A stretch of DNA of 64,000 nucleotides from a virus. Within the stretch, counting starts at the first letter, position 1. Each line of letters begins with the position of its first letter. The notes beneath the pieces were generated by a model, which was not told where the DNA came from, did not search any database, and saw only the letters and a list, made by a program, of their open reading frames with translations. The stretch covers positions 98,498 to 162,497 of the IMG/VR virus record IMGVR_UViG_3300017917_005108, one strand, 5' to 3'. Position numbers and translations under genes: made by a program. Shown here piece after piece: positions 1 through 8,229 of the stretch.

Positions 1-434
1 AACCCCCACGGTACAAAAGAGCATTTTTTTCCTAAAATAGTTGTATTAGTAACTTCTGAAATAATTGTAATGTTCTTCCAGCCGTCAAAAAGAGCTAATG
101 AATTTATATCAGCTCGGTCTTTATAGTAAGAATCGTGATTACCAACAATAATAACTATATTAAAATTTTTCCATATTTTGAATATTTCATTAACAACATG
201 TAGTGTGTTTACAGCAATTTCATCTCTATAGTGAAAAACGTCTCCTAGTATAAAGATGTCTTTGATATCTTGCTTCTCTAAAGATGTCTTAAGCCATTTA
301 GCCCAAGACAAAGCATTTTCATGCCAGAAAATACTATTCTGGTGAACGCCAATATGAAGGTCTGCAACACAGCAGACTTTATTGGTTTTAACTGTAAATT
401 CTTTAGTTTCCTGCGGTGTTATAGTTGTCGTCAT
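1..434 (-). CDS. 47: gp47-like recombination nuclease subunit (metallophosphoesterase), C-terminus cut by window edge
   Basis: The open frame runs off the left edge, so only the N-terminal ~145 residues are visible. They contain the calcineurin-like phosphoesterase signatures in order: VADLHIG (D-x-H metal ligands), ILGDVFHYRD (GD motif) and VGNHDSYY (GNHD motif). T4 gp47 and bacterial SbcD have this fold and act with gp46/Rad50 as a DNA end nuclease in recombination-dependent replication. The neighbours gp55, UvsW and UvsY fit this assignment. An in-frame ATG at 440 is an alternative start. The N-terminus is about 20 residues longer before motif I than in T4 gp47, and the start overlaps the end of the sigma gene by about 30 bp. 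Confidence 0.72.
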   Translation of the reverse strand, partial: MTTTITPQETKEFTVKTNKVCCVADLHIGVHQNSIFWHENALSWAKWLKTSLEKQDIKDIFILGDVFHYRDEIAVNTLHVVNEIFKIWKNFNIVIIVGNHDSYYKDRADINSLALFDGWKNITIISEVTNTTILGKKCSFVPWG

Positions 435-1008
435 CTCCATTATTGGAAGGGTCAACGTACAGATGGTAGTTAGCATCTTCACTCTTACTCGTCATAATAT
501 CAGTATAAACCCTGTCCTTGTAGTTAGTGACAGTTTCATGATGCTTCTTTTCTTTCTTAATACGGTTAATAAACGCATGAAATGCAATTGTAGTAAAATA
601 TGAAAAAGGACTAAAACCTGAATCTAGCTTAAACTTTTTATTTTTTAATGCTGATACCATCTTTACAATTGCATCGCCGATCATTTCTTCTTTATAGGAG
701 TAATTAATAAAATTTGGTGCATAAGATAACCCATGAGCTATCTTAGTGATTGAATCTCCAAGCTTAAGTGAAATGTGATCTGTCTTATAAAAGGTTCTAA
801 TTTCATCTTCAAATTCTTTACCGTTTACATAATGTACTTTTTCTTTTCCTCTTGGTTTTTTACCTTCTTTTAAAAGTTTAGTAGGGTCGGCAACTTTAAG
901 AGCTTCATCAACGGGAATGTCCTCTGTATCGGTATCTTCCAAGGGAAGATCTACCACATCCTTATTCTTGGACTTCTTTAACTTGGTACGAGATGTTTTC
1001 TTTTTCAT
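403..1008 (-). CDS. 55: late-transcription sigma factor, gp55-like
   Basis: Basic Lys-rich N-terminus followed by a sigma-2-like core: EEMIGDAIVKMVSALKNKKF, then SPFSYFTTIAFHAFINRIKK. The second stretch is the T4 gp55 signature (region 2 helix contacting the -10 element). gp55 replaces host sigma70 on RNA polymerase and recognises TATAAATA-type late promoters, which are abundant in this window. I chose the ATG at 1008 (MKKKTSR) because upstream residues are not family-like; ATG 1044 and TTG 1062 are in frame. The start overlaps the 3' end of the UvsW gene, giving an operon uvsY-uvsW-55-47. The C-terminus is a short Asn/Asp-rich tail. Confidence 0.85.
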   Translation of the reverse strand: MKKKTSRTKLKKSKNKDVVDLPLEDTDTEDIPVDEALKVADPTKLLKEGKKPRGKEKVHYVNGKEFEDEIRTFYKTDHISLKLGDSITKIAHGLSYAPNFINYSYKEEMIGDAIVKMVSALKNKKFKLDSGFSPFSYFTTIAFHAFINRIKKEKKHHETVTNYKDRVYTDIMTSKSEDANYHLYVDPSNNGDDDNYNTAGN

Positions 1009-2428
1009 AAAGTGCTTTTCTTTTTTGGAAATGCTGATAACCATATTGCAAGTTATCAGCAACGTCTACTATTATAAGCTTATCCTTATCCTTATGCAAC
1101 CGTAAACCTCTTCCTATCGACTGTAATATCTTAATTTTTGCTTTTCCGCCGCCTGCAAAAACAATATAGTGAAGATTTTTAATATTAATACCTGTGGAAA
1201 ATATCTTTGAAATAGCTACCACAATAATATTATGATGCTCTTCCATAAGTTTTCTAACTTTTTCTCTCTCTTCTACTTCTACTTCTCCTCTTATATAAAA
1301 CACCTGCTTATCGTTACATTTTTCTTTTATGCTATTATAGAGAATTTCACCGTGTTCAATATAGTCAACAAGAATTAATGTATTTTTTACGGTGCCACAG
1401 GAAAATTTTGACAGTAAGTTATTTCTAAAATTATTTTTTATTAGAAAAGAAATCTCAGCTCTATATCTATCAGAAGCGTTTATTAGTTCCTTAGGATATT
1501 GCGGTAGTGTGGTATAATTTAACTGAAGAACTACAACACTAACATTACTAACATAGTTTTCTAATCTCAGTTGATAGCTAGATTTTTCATATAAAACCTG
1601 CCCAATCTTTCCTATTATATTCCATTGATCTAATAAACACTCAGGCATAGTACCTGTAAATCCAAACCTAACAGGCGTTTTTATTATTTTAAATAATTTG
1701 TTTACCTCGTTACCTCTTCTTATTTTATGAACTTCATCTACTATCAATACATCTATATTTTCTAGCCAACTTAGGTCACTATTTTTGCTTTGTAAAATTC
1801 CAAGATTGGCAATAATAACGTTTGAGGTATCGTTTTTTCCATCTTCTAATGGATATGACCCCGTCCATCTGCGTGTAGAAAAGGGTACATTATAAGAACT
1901 AAAATCAGTAAATGTTTGTGTTACTAACCCAAGATCGGGAACTATATACAAACATTTAAATTTTTGGCCATATAGTAAAAATAATTTTGTGAGAAGTGAT
2001 GCAGCAGTTAGAGTTTTTCCGCCTGCAGTTGCAAGTACTATAGTACCTCTACCAGTATTATACGCGGTTTTAACTATCTCTTCTTGATAATCTCTTAGAG
2101 GTAGTGCTAATTGAACTATAGATGAATTAAACCTATGGTCTTTTTGCCAGATTCTTGATGGTTTAATAACATTTAAAAGTTCTTCCTCTACTTTGATTTC
2201 ATCAGAATATTGATTAGTGATAAAGTATTTTTTAATTTCTACTGCTAAGCAGGGATCAAATCTACCGGTGGCTGTAATAGCATAAGTGCGCTGTGGTGCA
2301 AATCTTCCATAGCCTCTTATAAACTTTGCTGCTTCATTTTTAATAGAAAAGTGTTCTCTAATTTCTTCTAATCTGTCACTAACAAGCAAACCTACGCCTT
2401 TTTTTGCATCGTATTTTAGTTCTGTCAT
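962..2428 (-). CDS. uvsW: UvsW-like ATP-dependent DNA/RNA helicase
   Basis: 488 residues, close to T4 UvsW (about 500). Superfamily 2 motifs are visible in order: Q-type LRDYQEEIV (~111), Walker A ATAGGKT (~133), Walker B DEVH (~231), motif III GFTGT (~255) and motif VI QSIGRGLR near the C-terminus. UvsW unwinds branched DNA and R-loops, promoting the switch from origin- to recombination-dependent replication. Its ATG overlaps the stop of the UvsY gene (ATGA). The N-terminal ~100 residues match the small DNA-binding domain position in T4 UvsW. Confidence 0.9.
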   Translation of the reverse strand: MTELKYDAKKGVGLLVSDRLEEIREHFSIKNEAAKFIRGYGRFAPQRTYAITATGRFDPCLAVEIKKYFITNQYSDEIKVEEELLNVIKPSRIWQKDHRFNSSIVQLALPLRDYQEEIVKTAYNTGRGTIVLATAGGKTLTAASLLTKLFLLYGQKFKCLYIVPDLGLVTQTFTDFSSYNVPFSTRRWTGSYPLEDGKNDTSNVIIANLGILQSKNSDLSWLENIDVLIVDEVHKIRRGNEVNKLFKIIKTPVRFGFTGTMPECLLDQWNIIGKIGQVLYEKSSYQLRLENYVSNVSVVVLQLNYTTLPQYPKELINASDRYRAEISFLIKNNFRNNLLSKFSCGTVKNTLILVDYIEHGEILYNSIKEKCNDKQVFYIRGEVEVEEREKVRKLMEEHHNIIVVAISKIFSTGINIKNLHYIVFAGGGKAKIKILQSIGRGLRLHKDKDKLIIVDVADNLQYGYQHFQKRKALYEKENISYQVKEVQE

Positions 2429-2814
2429 GTTGTCTCAAGCTTTATAATTTCTAAAACATTTTTTACATCAAAAGATGCACTGCTTAATGTCTTTTCAGCT
2501 TTCTCTAAAAGCTCTACTACTAGTTCTAATTCTTTTATTTTTATATCAAAATCTTTTATTTCATTAGCATTATCTACTGTTTTTTCTAGAACAGGCATTG
2601 AAAGCTTGACAGATGAAGTTTCATTTAATTTTTTTACCAAGTCTGATTTAAGCTTATCTTTATCTTTTTTTAATTTAGAAATTTCTAGCTTGTGTCTAAT
2701 TAGTCGTCCTGCCCACTTATGCTTAATTCCAGGTAATTTTAATGCATAATCCTTAAGATAAAGTTCATCAATCTTAAGATCACTTTCTAATTCTTTTATA
2801 TAATTGTCTAGCAC
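2425..2814 (-). CDS. uvsY: UvsY-like recombination mediator
   Basis: 129 residues, mostly helical and highly charged, like T4 UvsY (137). The N-terminal pattern ELESDLKID...LPGIKHKWAG followed by an ISKLKKDKDKLK coiled coil resembles UvsY, which loads UvsX recombinase on gp32-coated ssDNA. The position directly upstream of uvsW with a 4-bp overlap is the T4 order and strengthens a call the sequence alone would leave uncertain. The start is GTG at 2814; an ATG four bases upstream is out of frame. Confidence 0.75.
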   Translation of the reverse strand: MLDNYIKELESDLKIDELYLKDYALKLPGIKHKWAGRLIRHKLEISKLKKDKDKLKSDLVKKLNETSSVKLSMPVLEKTVDNANEIKDFDIKIKELELVVELLEKAEKTLSSASFDVKNVLEIIKLETT

Positions 2815-2815
2815 A

Positions 2816-2823
2816 CATAAATA
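2816..2823 (+). promoter_or_regulatory. late promoter CATAAATA
   Basis: Matches the T4 late consensus at 7 of 8 positions. It lies 24 nt before ATG 2848, leaving a short conventional leader, unlike most late promoters in this window. Confidence 0.55.
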
Positions 2824-2847
2824 ATAGTATAAGTTTTTTAATTATCA

Positions 2848-3078
2848 ATGATAACGTTTAAACAATATTTTAATGAGCAAAACGTGGCAGGCGGAACAGG
2901 TAGTGTTTTTGGCCCTGGAAATGCAGCTCCAATAGGAAGTACCGGCGGGTCTTTTCCTGCTACAGGTGATACAGCTTTTGCACCAGGTGATTATAGGCTG
3001 CCAAAAATACTTGGAGCTAAAACATTAAAGAAAAAGAAGAAGTCTTATATTCAGAGAAGACCTTTTATTGGTGTATAG
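2848..3078 (+). CDS. small internal head protein candidate with capsid-targeting N-terminus
   Basis: 76 residues. The N-terminus MITFKQYFNE matches the T4 internal-protein capsid-targeting form (M-K-T-Y-x-x-F-x-x-E), with a probable gp21-type cut after Glu10. A Gly/Pro/Ala-rich middle is followed by GDYRLPKIL (residues 47-55) and a basic tail KKKKKSYIQRRPF. The nine residues GDYRLPKIL recur exactly in the major capsid protein of this window (residues 92-100). The role is inferred: a packaged, DNA- or shell-binding head protein. Confidence 0.6.
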   Translation: MITFKQYFNEQNVAGGTGSVFGPGNAAPIGSTGGSFPATGDTAFAPGDYRLPKILGAKTLKKKKKSYIQRRPFIGV

Positions 3079-3082
3079 GTTG

Positions 3083-3090
3083 TCTAAATA
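3083..3090 (+). promoter_or_regulatory. late promoter TCTAAATA
   Basis: Variant of the late element ending exactly 5 nt before GTG 3096, the commonest spacing in this window. The two leading bases differ from the consensus. Confidence 0.45.
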
Positions 3091-3095
3091 GACTT

Positions 3096-3509
3096 GTGGA
3101 TACAGGTCATTGGTTACTAAGAGAAGGAGTTAAAATAGATGAGAATACTTTTGGCTTTATATATGAAATTATAAACAAAATAAATGGAAAGAAGTATATT
3201 GGAAAAAAGCAGTGTAAATCTAAGTTAAAAAGAAAGCCATTAAAGGGTAAGAAGAATAAGAGAATAGAAATAAAAGAATCTGATTGGAAGGATTATACTT
3301 CTTCATCTAAAGAATTAAATGAAGATATACAAAAATACGGAAAAGAAAATTTTGAATTTATTATTATAAGAGAATGCGGTTCAAAGTGGGAATTGGCTTA
3401 TTTTGAAATAAAAGAACAGATTGAAAAAAATGTTTTAATGAAGGATGATTATTATAATGGTATAATAAATGTTCGAATTGGAAGGCCGCCGAAGAAATTT
3501 CTTGATTAG
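3096..3509 (+). CDS. GIY-YIG family nuclease
   Basis: 137 residues from a GTG start. The GIY-YIG core is visible as GFIYEIINKINGKKYIGKKQ (about residues 19-38), followed by a basic insert and YGKENFEFIIIREC, the usual strand/helix after the catalytic helix. The family includes T4 Seg homing endonucleases and repair nucleases. No separate DNA-binding domain is obvious, so this may be a free-standing homing-type endonuclease or a virion nuclease. A late-type promoter variant lies 5 nt upstream. Confidence 0.7.
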   Translation: MDTGHWLLREGVKIDENTFGFIYEIINKINGKKYIGKKQCKSKLKRKPLKGKKNKRIEIKESDWKDYTSSSKELNEDIQKYGKENFEFIIIRECGSKWELAYFEIKEQIEKNVLMKDDYYNGIINVRIGRPPKKFLD

Positions 3510-3535
3510 GTTAAAGAGGTATTCCATAATACAAT

Positions 3536-4099
3536 ATGCTAAAAGATCTTTTGCTGAAAGAATATAACATTCATATTATAAATTTTAGCTACATTTTTAA
3601 TAACTATATAGAAAAAGATTTGTTAGATGATCTTTATAAGTATGAGCTGTTAGGTGAGAAAAAAGATAAAACTATAAAGCGTTTGTTTTTTCATCATACA
3701 ATTTTTAACTTATGTAATTATTTGCTAAAAAATAGTGGTAGAGAAAAGATTGTTGTGTTTTTTGATAGTAATAATGTTTACGATAGTAATATAGCAAAAT
3801 ATATGAGTGAAGAGAAGGTAAAAAAGTATTTAGAAATGGTAGTTAAGAAAATAAAAACTATATTGCCTATAAGACTGTTTCACTCAACTTTTACATTTGA
3901 TTATTTTGTATTTAAATTTCTTAAAAAAGATGGTATAGGTAAAGAAACCCTATTTAAAATAAAGAAAGTTATAGATATCAGTGATTTTAATAAGTTTACA
4001 TTTGAAAAATGTAAGAAGTTTACTAAAAAAGAAGGTTTATTATTTTTAGATAAACATTATTTTAATACACTCAAATCTAAACAATTACTGCTTGTTTAA
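3536..4099 (+). CDS. conserved hypothetical protein, nuclease-like fold possible
   Basis: 187 residues, Lys/Phe-rich. I do not recognise the family with certainty. IVVFFDSNNVYDSN near residue 78 looks like an acidic metal-binding strand such as in PIN/FEN-type domains, but the remaining acidic residues cannot be placed by eye. It lies between the GIY-YIG gene and the capsid-targeted cluster. The upstream CATAAT ends 5 nt before the ATG. Confidence 0.4.
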   Translation: MLKDLLLKEYNIHIINFSYIFNNYIEKDLLDDLYKYELLGEKKDKTIKRLFFHHTIFNLCNYLLKNSGREKIVVFFDSNNVYDSNIAKYMSEEKVKKYLEMVVKKIKTILPIRLFHSTFTFDYFVFKFLKKDGIGKETLFKIKKVIDISDFNKFTFEKCKKFTKKEGLLFLDKHYFNTLKSKQLLLV

Positions 4100-4105
4100 T
4101 AAATA
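4098..4105 (+). promoter_or_regulatory. late promoter AATAAATA
   Basis: Ends 5 nt before ATG 4111, overlapping the stop codon of the previous gene. No Shine-Dalgarno sequence lies between it and the start. Confidence 0.7.
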
Positions 4106-4110
4106 CTTCT

Positions 4111-4581
4111 ATGGGATTTAAAGAAAAGCTTAACGAGTATGTTCTCTCTCTAGAACAAGATAATGCTCAACCAGTTGGACAGCCTCAACAGCAAGATGCT
4201 ACACAGCCTGTTACACAACAAATACCAGTTCCGATGCCAAAGAAAGGTGAAGAAAGTGGCACACAAAAAGTGGCACCCGAGGGATACGTTGAATTAGTGA
4301 GATTACTAGCAAAAGCTCTTGTTATGAATGTTCCACCGGAGTCTATTGATCAACTTTTTTCAACTGATATAAGTAAAGAAAATGCAGAAGCTGTTGCACA
4401 AGGTCTCCAGGATCTTATAGCAACTACTGGTAATTTTAAAGATAATCCAGAAAGAACAGAAAATAAAAACTTTTTAAAATTCTATAATTCTATTAATGAA
4501 AATAATTTTTATTCAAAAATGAAGACTATTATTTCTGCAATGAAGAAATATAGTAAAGATGTAGACATTAATTTAAAATGA
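4111..4581 (+). CDS. putative packaged structural protein with capsid-targeting-like N-terminus
   Basis: 156 residues. The N-terminus MGFKEKLNEYVLSLE ends in L-S-L-E, a possible gp21 cut site. A Gln/Pro/Thr-rich linker (residues 16-45) leads to a helical C-terminal domain. Function unknown. It has its own late promoter and overlaps the following nuclease gene by 4 bp, so the two are co-transcribed. Confidence 0.5.
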   Translation: MGFKEKLNEYVLSLEQDNAQPVGQPQQQDATQPVTQQIPVPMPKKGEESGTQKVAPEGYVELVRLLAKALVMNVPPESIDQLFSTDISKENAEAVAQGLQDLIATTGNFKDNPERTENKNFLKFYNSINENNFYSKMKTIISAMKKYSKDVDINLK

Positions 4582-5717
4582 ATAAAAAATATAAACGTTT
4601 AGATGACGTTTACCTCAATAATACTTTTGGTAAAGTCGTGAAGCCAGTTGTTGGCATGCCTGAAAACTATATGGCTTTTTTTAAAGAATATGCAGAAGTT
4701 TTAATTCAAAAAGATCCGCCTAAGGGTGAAGTTAAGGACTATAAGGTATCAGATGATACTGCAAAAAAGCTTTCACAAGCTTTAGATGTAAAGGAGCCCA
4801 ATCAACAGGTTATAGTATCATACTTAAATCAAAAAGGATATTCAACTAATTCTTTTAAGGGAAAAGGGTTTGATGTAATAGTAGATACAGTTTTAGAAAA
4901 TAACGAACAAGATGTAGCTTCTTTTACTAATTTTATTAAAGGGACAGAAAAACCAAAACTTTTAAACAATTTATCCGGTAATTTAAAGGATATAGGTCAA
5001 AAGTATAATTTAAGTCCTAATATAATTCAGTCCTTAGCTACCTTAAGTTTATTAGATAATACAAGCAATGCAGTAGGTCCCGGTGAAATAGCTATTGGTG
5101 TACTTTTTGAAGACATAAAAAATAGTTCAACTACAGGTGACTTAGAGCTTAATGGTAAGAAAGTAGAAGTTAAAGGTTCAGGTGGTAGAATGGGATTGCA
5201 GCCTGGTAGATCTCCACAAACAGTAGATTCACTTATTTTTGTTGAACCTTTTTTAAAAAATAAAGAAACTATAGATAATTATAAAAACATAGTACTTAAT
5301 AGTAAGTACGGTCAAAGTGTTAGAGAGAAAGCGAATGATTTAATTTATAATTTGGTAGTAAGTTATAACTTTGTAAGTGATAAAAATGCTGTATATGAAC
5401 ACATTGTAAAAAAACTTGATGAGCTTTATGGCTATGGTGCAAGGCATGCAAGAGAATATATTACAAAGCCGTTATTACAGAGTGCAGATTATAATGCAAT
5501 AAAAAAAGCAATGTTTAAATTGTATGCTAGAGGTTATTTAGAAAAAAATAAAATTGATGGTTATCTTATTAATGTAAATAACAATTTAGATTATATTGTA
5601 ATTACTTTAGAGCAATTACTAGAGAGTGGTACAGGTTATATAGATACAGGTAAGCTAGTTGTTAGTAATTTTAGATTTAAAAATTTATATCCAAGTATTA
5701 ATATAGGAAAAATATAA
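4578..5717 (+). CDS. PD-(D/E)XK-like endonuclease domain protein
   Basis: 379 residues. GEIAIGVLFEDI then GDLELNGKKVEVKGSGGRMG (about residues 173-205) reads as the E..D-x(n)-E-x-K core of a restriction-type nuclease: an acidic helix, Asp in GDLEL and the EVK pair. The rest resembles a virion-associated protein of T4-like marine phages but is not assignable. It starts in the stop of the preceding gene and its own stop overlaps the start of the ligase-like gene, so the three form one operon. It lacks the short capsid-targeting N-terminus of its neighbours. Confidence 0.55.
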   Translation: MNKKYKRLDDVYLNNTFGKVVKPVVGMPENYMAFFKEYAEVLIQKDPPKGEVKDYKVSDDTAKKLSQALDVKEPNQQVIVSYLNQKGYSTNSFKGKGFDVIVDTVLENNEQDVASFTNFIKGTEKPKLLNNLSGNLKDIGQKYNLSPNIIQSLATLSLLDNTSNAVGPGEIAIGVLFEDIKNSSTTGDLELNGKKVEVKGSGGRMGLQPGRSPQTVDSLIFVEPFLKNKETIDNYKNIVLNSKYGQSVREKANDLIYNLVVSYNFVSDKNAVYEHIVKKLDELYGYGARHAREYITKPLLQSADYNAIKKAMFKLYARGYLEKNKIDGYLINVNNNLDYIVITLEQLLESGTGYIDTGKLVVSNFRFKNLYPSINIGKI

Positions 5718-6931
5718 TGCAAACGTTTGAAGAGTTTTTAATACTTGAAGGTGGGGCTGCTGGTCATATGGCTCATCCGTTTGACTTAAATAGTGTAAAA
5801 ACTGGAAATGATTTAGTAAATTTTTTTAAAAAAGCACTATTGAGTGTTAAAAAACAAAAGACAAGTGTAAAGTTTGATGGTCTTAATATTAGTTTAAAGG
5901 TTGTAGAAGCTGATGGTAAGATGCAGTTTGCACTTGACAGGGGATCAAATAAACCTGCAGATATAAAAGGTATTACTATTGATAAATTAGAAGAAAGATT
6001 TGATAAAGGTCATGGAATGATACCGGTGGGTAAATTTGTTTTAGGTGTAATGAATAGTTCTATAGAATTAATAATGCCTGAGCTAAAGAAATTAGGTCTA
6101 TTAAGATCTAATAAATTTTTAAACACTGAATACGTTACAGGGCAAACTAATGTTACTGAGTATGATAGAAATATGATAGTATTTCATGGTGTTAATGAGT
6201 TTTTTGTAGAAAAGAGCAAACTTAGGGGTACATCTAAAAGAGTATCAAAAGAGGTTTCTTACAACAAGGCTTCTTTAAATGAGATGGTACAAAAATTAAA
6301 GCCAATATTTAAACAACATGAATTTGAAGTTTTTGGCCCTACACAGGCTTCACTAACAGGTGAAGTAGATTTTAGTGGTGCATTAAATTCAACACTAGGT
6401 ATAGCTTTTACAAAAAGTGATACAGAAACTAAATCTTTAAAAAATTGGTTATTTCAAGCTAAAAATCCAAAAAGTTTGTTTGTAAGAAGTGCTCAAAATA
6501 AAAAAATACCTGCTATGTCAAAAGCAAATTATTTATATGTTTTATCTGGTAAGCCTATAGATGCTTTGGTAGGTGAGAATAAGCAATATCAAAAAGCAAT
6601 TGCAGATGGAGCAATAATTTATCATGCAACAAGAATGCTCGGTAATGAGTTATTGAAAGCTATGGGGTCTGATGCAGGAGAGCTTGCTAAGCATGAAGGT
6701 GTTGTTTTAAGAGATATAAGTCTTGCTTCTGTACCGGTGAAGATAACCGGTGAATTTATTGTTAAAGGAATGGCTAGTCCTTTTCAAAAATCTGAAAATG
6801 AAGAGAATATTGGAGGTTATATAGGTGCAATAAATTATGCAAACACAACTGGAGACTATATGAATATAAAAGATTATGTCACTACTCCAGATTATGGCAC
6901 CCCTCCTCGTGTAGGAGGATTTACTACATGA
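5717..6931 (+). CDS. capsid-targeted ligase-like covalent nucleotidyltransferase
   Basis: 404 residues. N-terminus MQTFEEFLILE with a probable cut after Glu11. A ligase-type motif I K-F-D-G lies at residues 52-55 (SVKFDGLNIS), LNTEYV with VTEYDRNMIVFHG is in the motif III region, EGVVLRD (~328) resembles motif IV and VKITGEFIVKG resembles motif V. These are hallmarks of ATP-dependent DNA/RNA ligases and capping enzymes, in which the motif I Lys takes AMP. It fits a phage family annotated as unknown function (DUF6267-type). Substrate is not predictable. It sits between a nuclease and another nucleotidyltransferase. Confidence 0.55.
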   Translation: MQTFEEFLILEGGAAGHMAHPFDLNSVKTGNDLVNFFKKALLSVKKQKTSVKFDGLNISLKVVEADGKMQFALDRGSNKPADIKGITIDKLEERFDKGHGMIPVGKFVLGVMNSSIELIMPELKKLGLLRSNKFLNTEYVTGQTNVTEYDRNMIVFHGVNEFFVEKSKLRGTSKRVSKEVSYNKASLNEMVQKLKPIFKQHEFEVFGPTQASLTGEVDFSGALNSTLGIAFTKSDTETKSLKNWLFQAKNPKSLFVRSAQNKKIPAMSKANYLYVLSGKPIDALVGENKQYQKAIADGAIIYHATRMLGNELLKAMGSDAGELAKHEGVVLRDISLASVPVKITGEFIVKGMASPFQKSENEENIGGYIGAINYANTTGDYMNIKDYVTTPDYGTPPRVGGFTT

Positions 6932-7485
6932 CATTTAGAAAATTTTTTTTAGAGCAAGTACATAACTCAATAGTAATACTACCTGGTGGATTTAAGCCAC
7001 CGCATAAAGGTCATTTTGAAGCATTAAAGTTTTTGCTTAAAAATTCAGATGCAAAAAAAGCTATTGTATTAGTAGGTGCAGCAGAAAGAGATGGCATTAA
7101 CCAGGATCAATCTATAAAAATATGGAATATATATAAAAAATATATTCCTGCTGAAGTTGAAATTGTTCCGGTTGTTGGTGTAGATAAAGCAGGAAGACCA
7201 GCTACACCTCTTAGTATGACATATGATTTTATAGAAGATAATCAAAACAGCTATAACAAATTTTATGTTGGTGCAGGTACAGAGGATTTAGCAAGATTTA
7301 AAGGGTTAGAAAAAGATAAAAACAAATATAAAGGTGCATTTATTGTATCCATACCACCACAATTTAGTAGAATATCAGGCACTGAAACTAGAAAACTATT
7401 ATCAAAAAAAGATAAAACTGCCCTTAATTTTATACCAGCAGAAGTAAAAGAAAGAGAACAGATAGCTAAAATTTTAGGATTCTAA
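6928..7485 (+). CDS. capsid-targeted HxGH nucleotidylyltransferase (cytidylyltransferase-like)
   Basis: 185 residues. After the N-terminus MTFRKFFLE come GGFKPPHKGH (H26-K-G-H29, the HxGH nucleotide-binding motif) and, near residue 147, ISGTETR, equivalent to the ISSTxxR motif of the nicotinamide-nucleotide and pantetheine-phosphate adenylyltransferases. The fold is therefore well supported; the substrate is not. T4-like marine phages often encode one. It overlaps the ligase-like gene by 4 bp and converges with the gene at 7474-8181. Confidence 0.75.
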   Translation: MTFRKFFLEQVHNSIVILPGGFKPPHKGHFEALKFLLKNSDAKKAIVLVGAAERDGINQDQSIKIWNIYKKYIPAEVEIVPVVGVDKAGRPATPLSMTYDFIEDNQNSYNKFYVGAGTEDLARFKGLEKDKNKYKGAFIVSIPPQFSRISGTETRKLLSKKDKTALNFIPAEVKEREQIAKILGF

Positions 7486-8181
7486 CTGTTTAATTATTTC
7501 TATAAAAAGCTTTTCTTTTGTTTCTTTTGATTCCTTAGTGAGTACTTTCTTTAAGTTATCTATTAAAGAATCACCGCCTTTAGCAATAGCGTTATATAAA
7601 TCAATTTCCGTTTCTTCCTGCAGCCCACCAGCAGTTAATAATTGATTTTTAAATTGTTCAAAATCTTTATAGCCAAAAACAGAGTTTAAATTATCATGTG
7701 CTTTAGAAATTTTATCTAATACCCAAGCTTCAACTCCATCGCCACCCCTCATTAAAGGATAAAGCATAGAAGATAGTTTAAAGATTCTAAAAATTAACTG
7801 CTTTGCCATATAAGAATCGGAATCTGTATCTTCATGATCTACGCCACAGCTACCGCCGCACTCTTCACATCCTTCATCTTCTTCTGGAGTTTCTTCTGCT
7901 TGACCGGGTACAGCGGCCTGGGGGCCAGTTGCTGGTTGTGTTGTTGTGGTTGTACTAGTTTGAGTAGAAGGGGCTAGTATTTGCGCAGTCACCATTCTTT
8001 TCATAGGTTCAGTTGGTGCTTTTTGAACTACTCCATCTTTAACAATCTTCTTATCTACTTTAGATCTTTTTTCGGGAGATAGACCTTCACTTGGACCATC
8101 TTGAACCATTTGGCCCATATTAAGTTCCATTATGTTTTTTGCATATGCTTCATTAAGAAGCTCAAAATCTTTCTTAAACAT
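7474..8181 (-). CDS. putative internal virion protein with capsid-targeting N-terminus
   Basis: 235 residues. N-terminus MFKKDFELLNE (cut predicted after Glu11). A low-complexity Thr/Gln/Pro/Ala linker (~75-110) precedes an acidic Cys cluster (CEECGGSCG) and a helical domain SYMAKQLIFRIFKLSSM with GVEAWVLDKISKAHDNL. That domain resembles one found in many marine T4-like virion proteins. Function unknown. It has its own minus-strand late promoter and its 3' end overlaps the nucleotidyltransferase gene tail to tail by 12 bp. Confidence 0.55.
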   Translation of the reverse strand: MFKKDFELLNEAYAKNIMELNMGQMVQDGPSEGLSPEKRSKVDKKIVKDGVVQKAPTEPMKRMVTAQILAPSTQTSTTTTTQPATGPQAAVPGQAEETPEEDEGCEECGGSCGVDHEDTDSDSYMAKQLIFRIFKLSSMLYPLMRGGDGVEAWVLDKISKAHDNLNSVFGYKDFEQFKNQLLTAGGLQEETEIDLYNAIAKGGDSLIDNLKKVLTKESKETKEKLFIEIIKQLES

Positions 8182-8190
8182 ATCTATTAT

Positions 8191-8198
8191 TATTTATT
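8191..8198 (-). promoter_or_regulatory. late promoter AATAAATA (minus)
   Basis: Nine nt before ATG 8181. Together with the plus-strand element at 8216 it forms a divergent late promoter pair about 20 bp apart. Confidence 0.65.
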
Positions 8199-8215
8199 AA
8201 AATTTGAGTTAAACT

Positions 8216-8223
8216 TATAAATA
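8216..8223 (+). promoter_or_regulatory. late promoter TATAAATA, perfect T4 consensus
   Basis: Exact T4 late consensus, 6 nt before ATG 8230. Confidence 0.8.
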
Positions 8224-8229
8224 TTATTA

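Noticed and set aside
917-1105. Plus-strand frame opposite gp55/UvsW
   Set aside because: Antisense shadow of two recognised genes with low-complexity hydrophobic translation.
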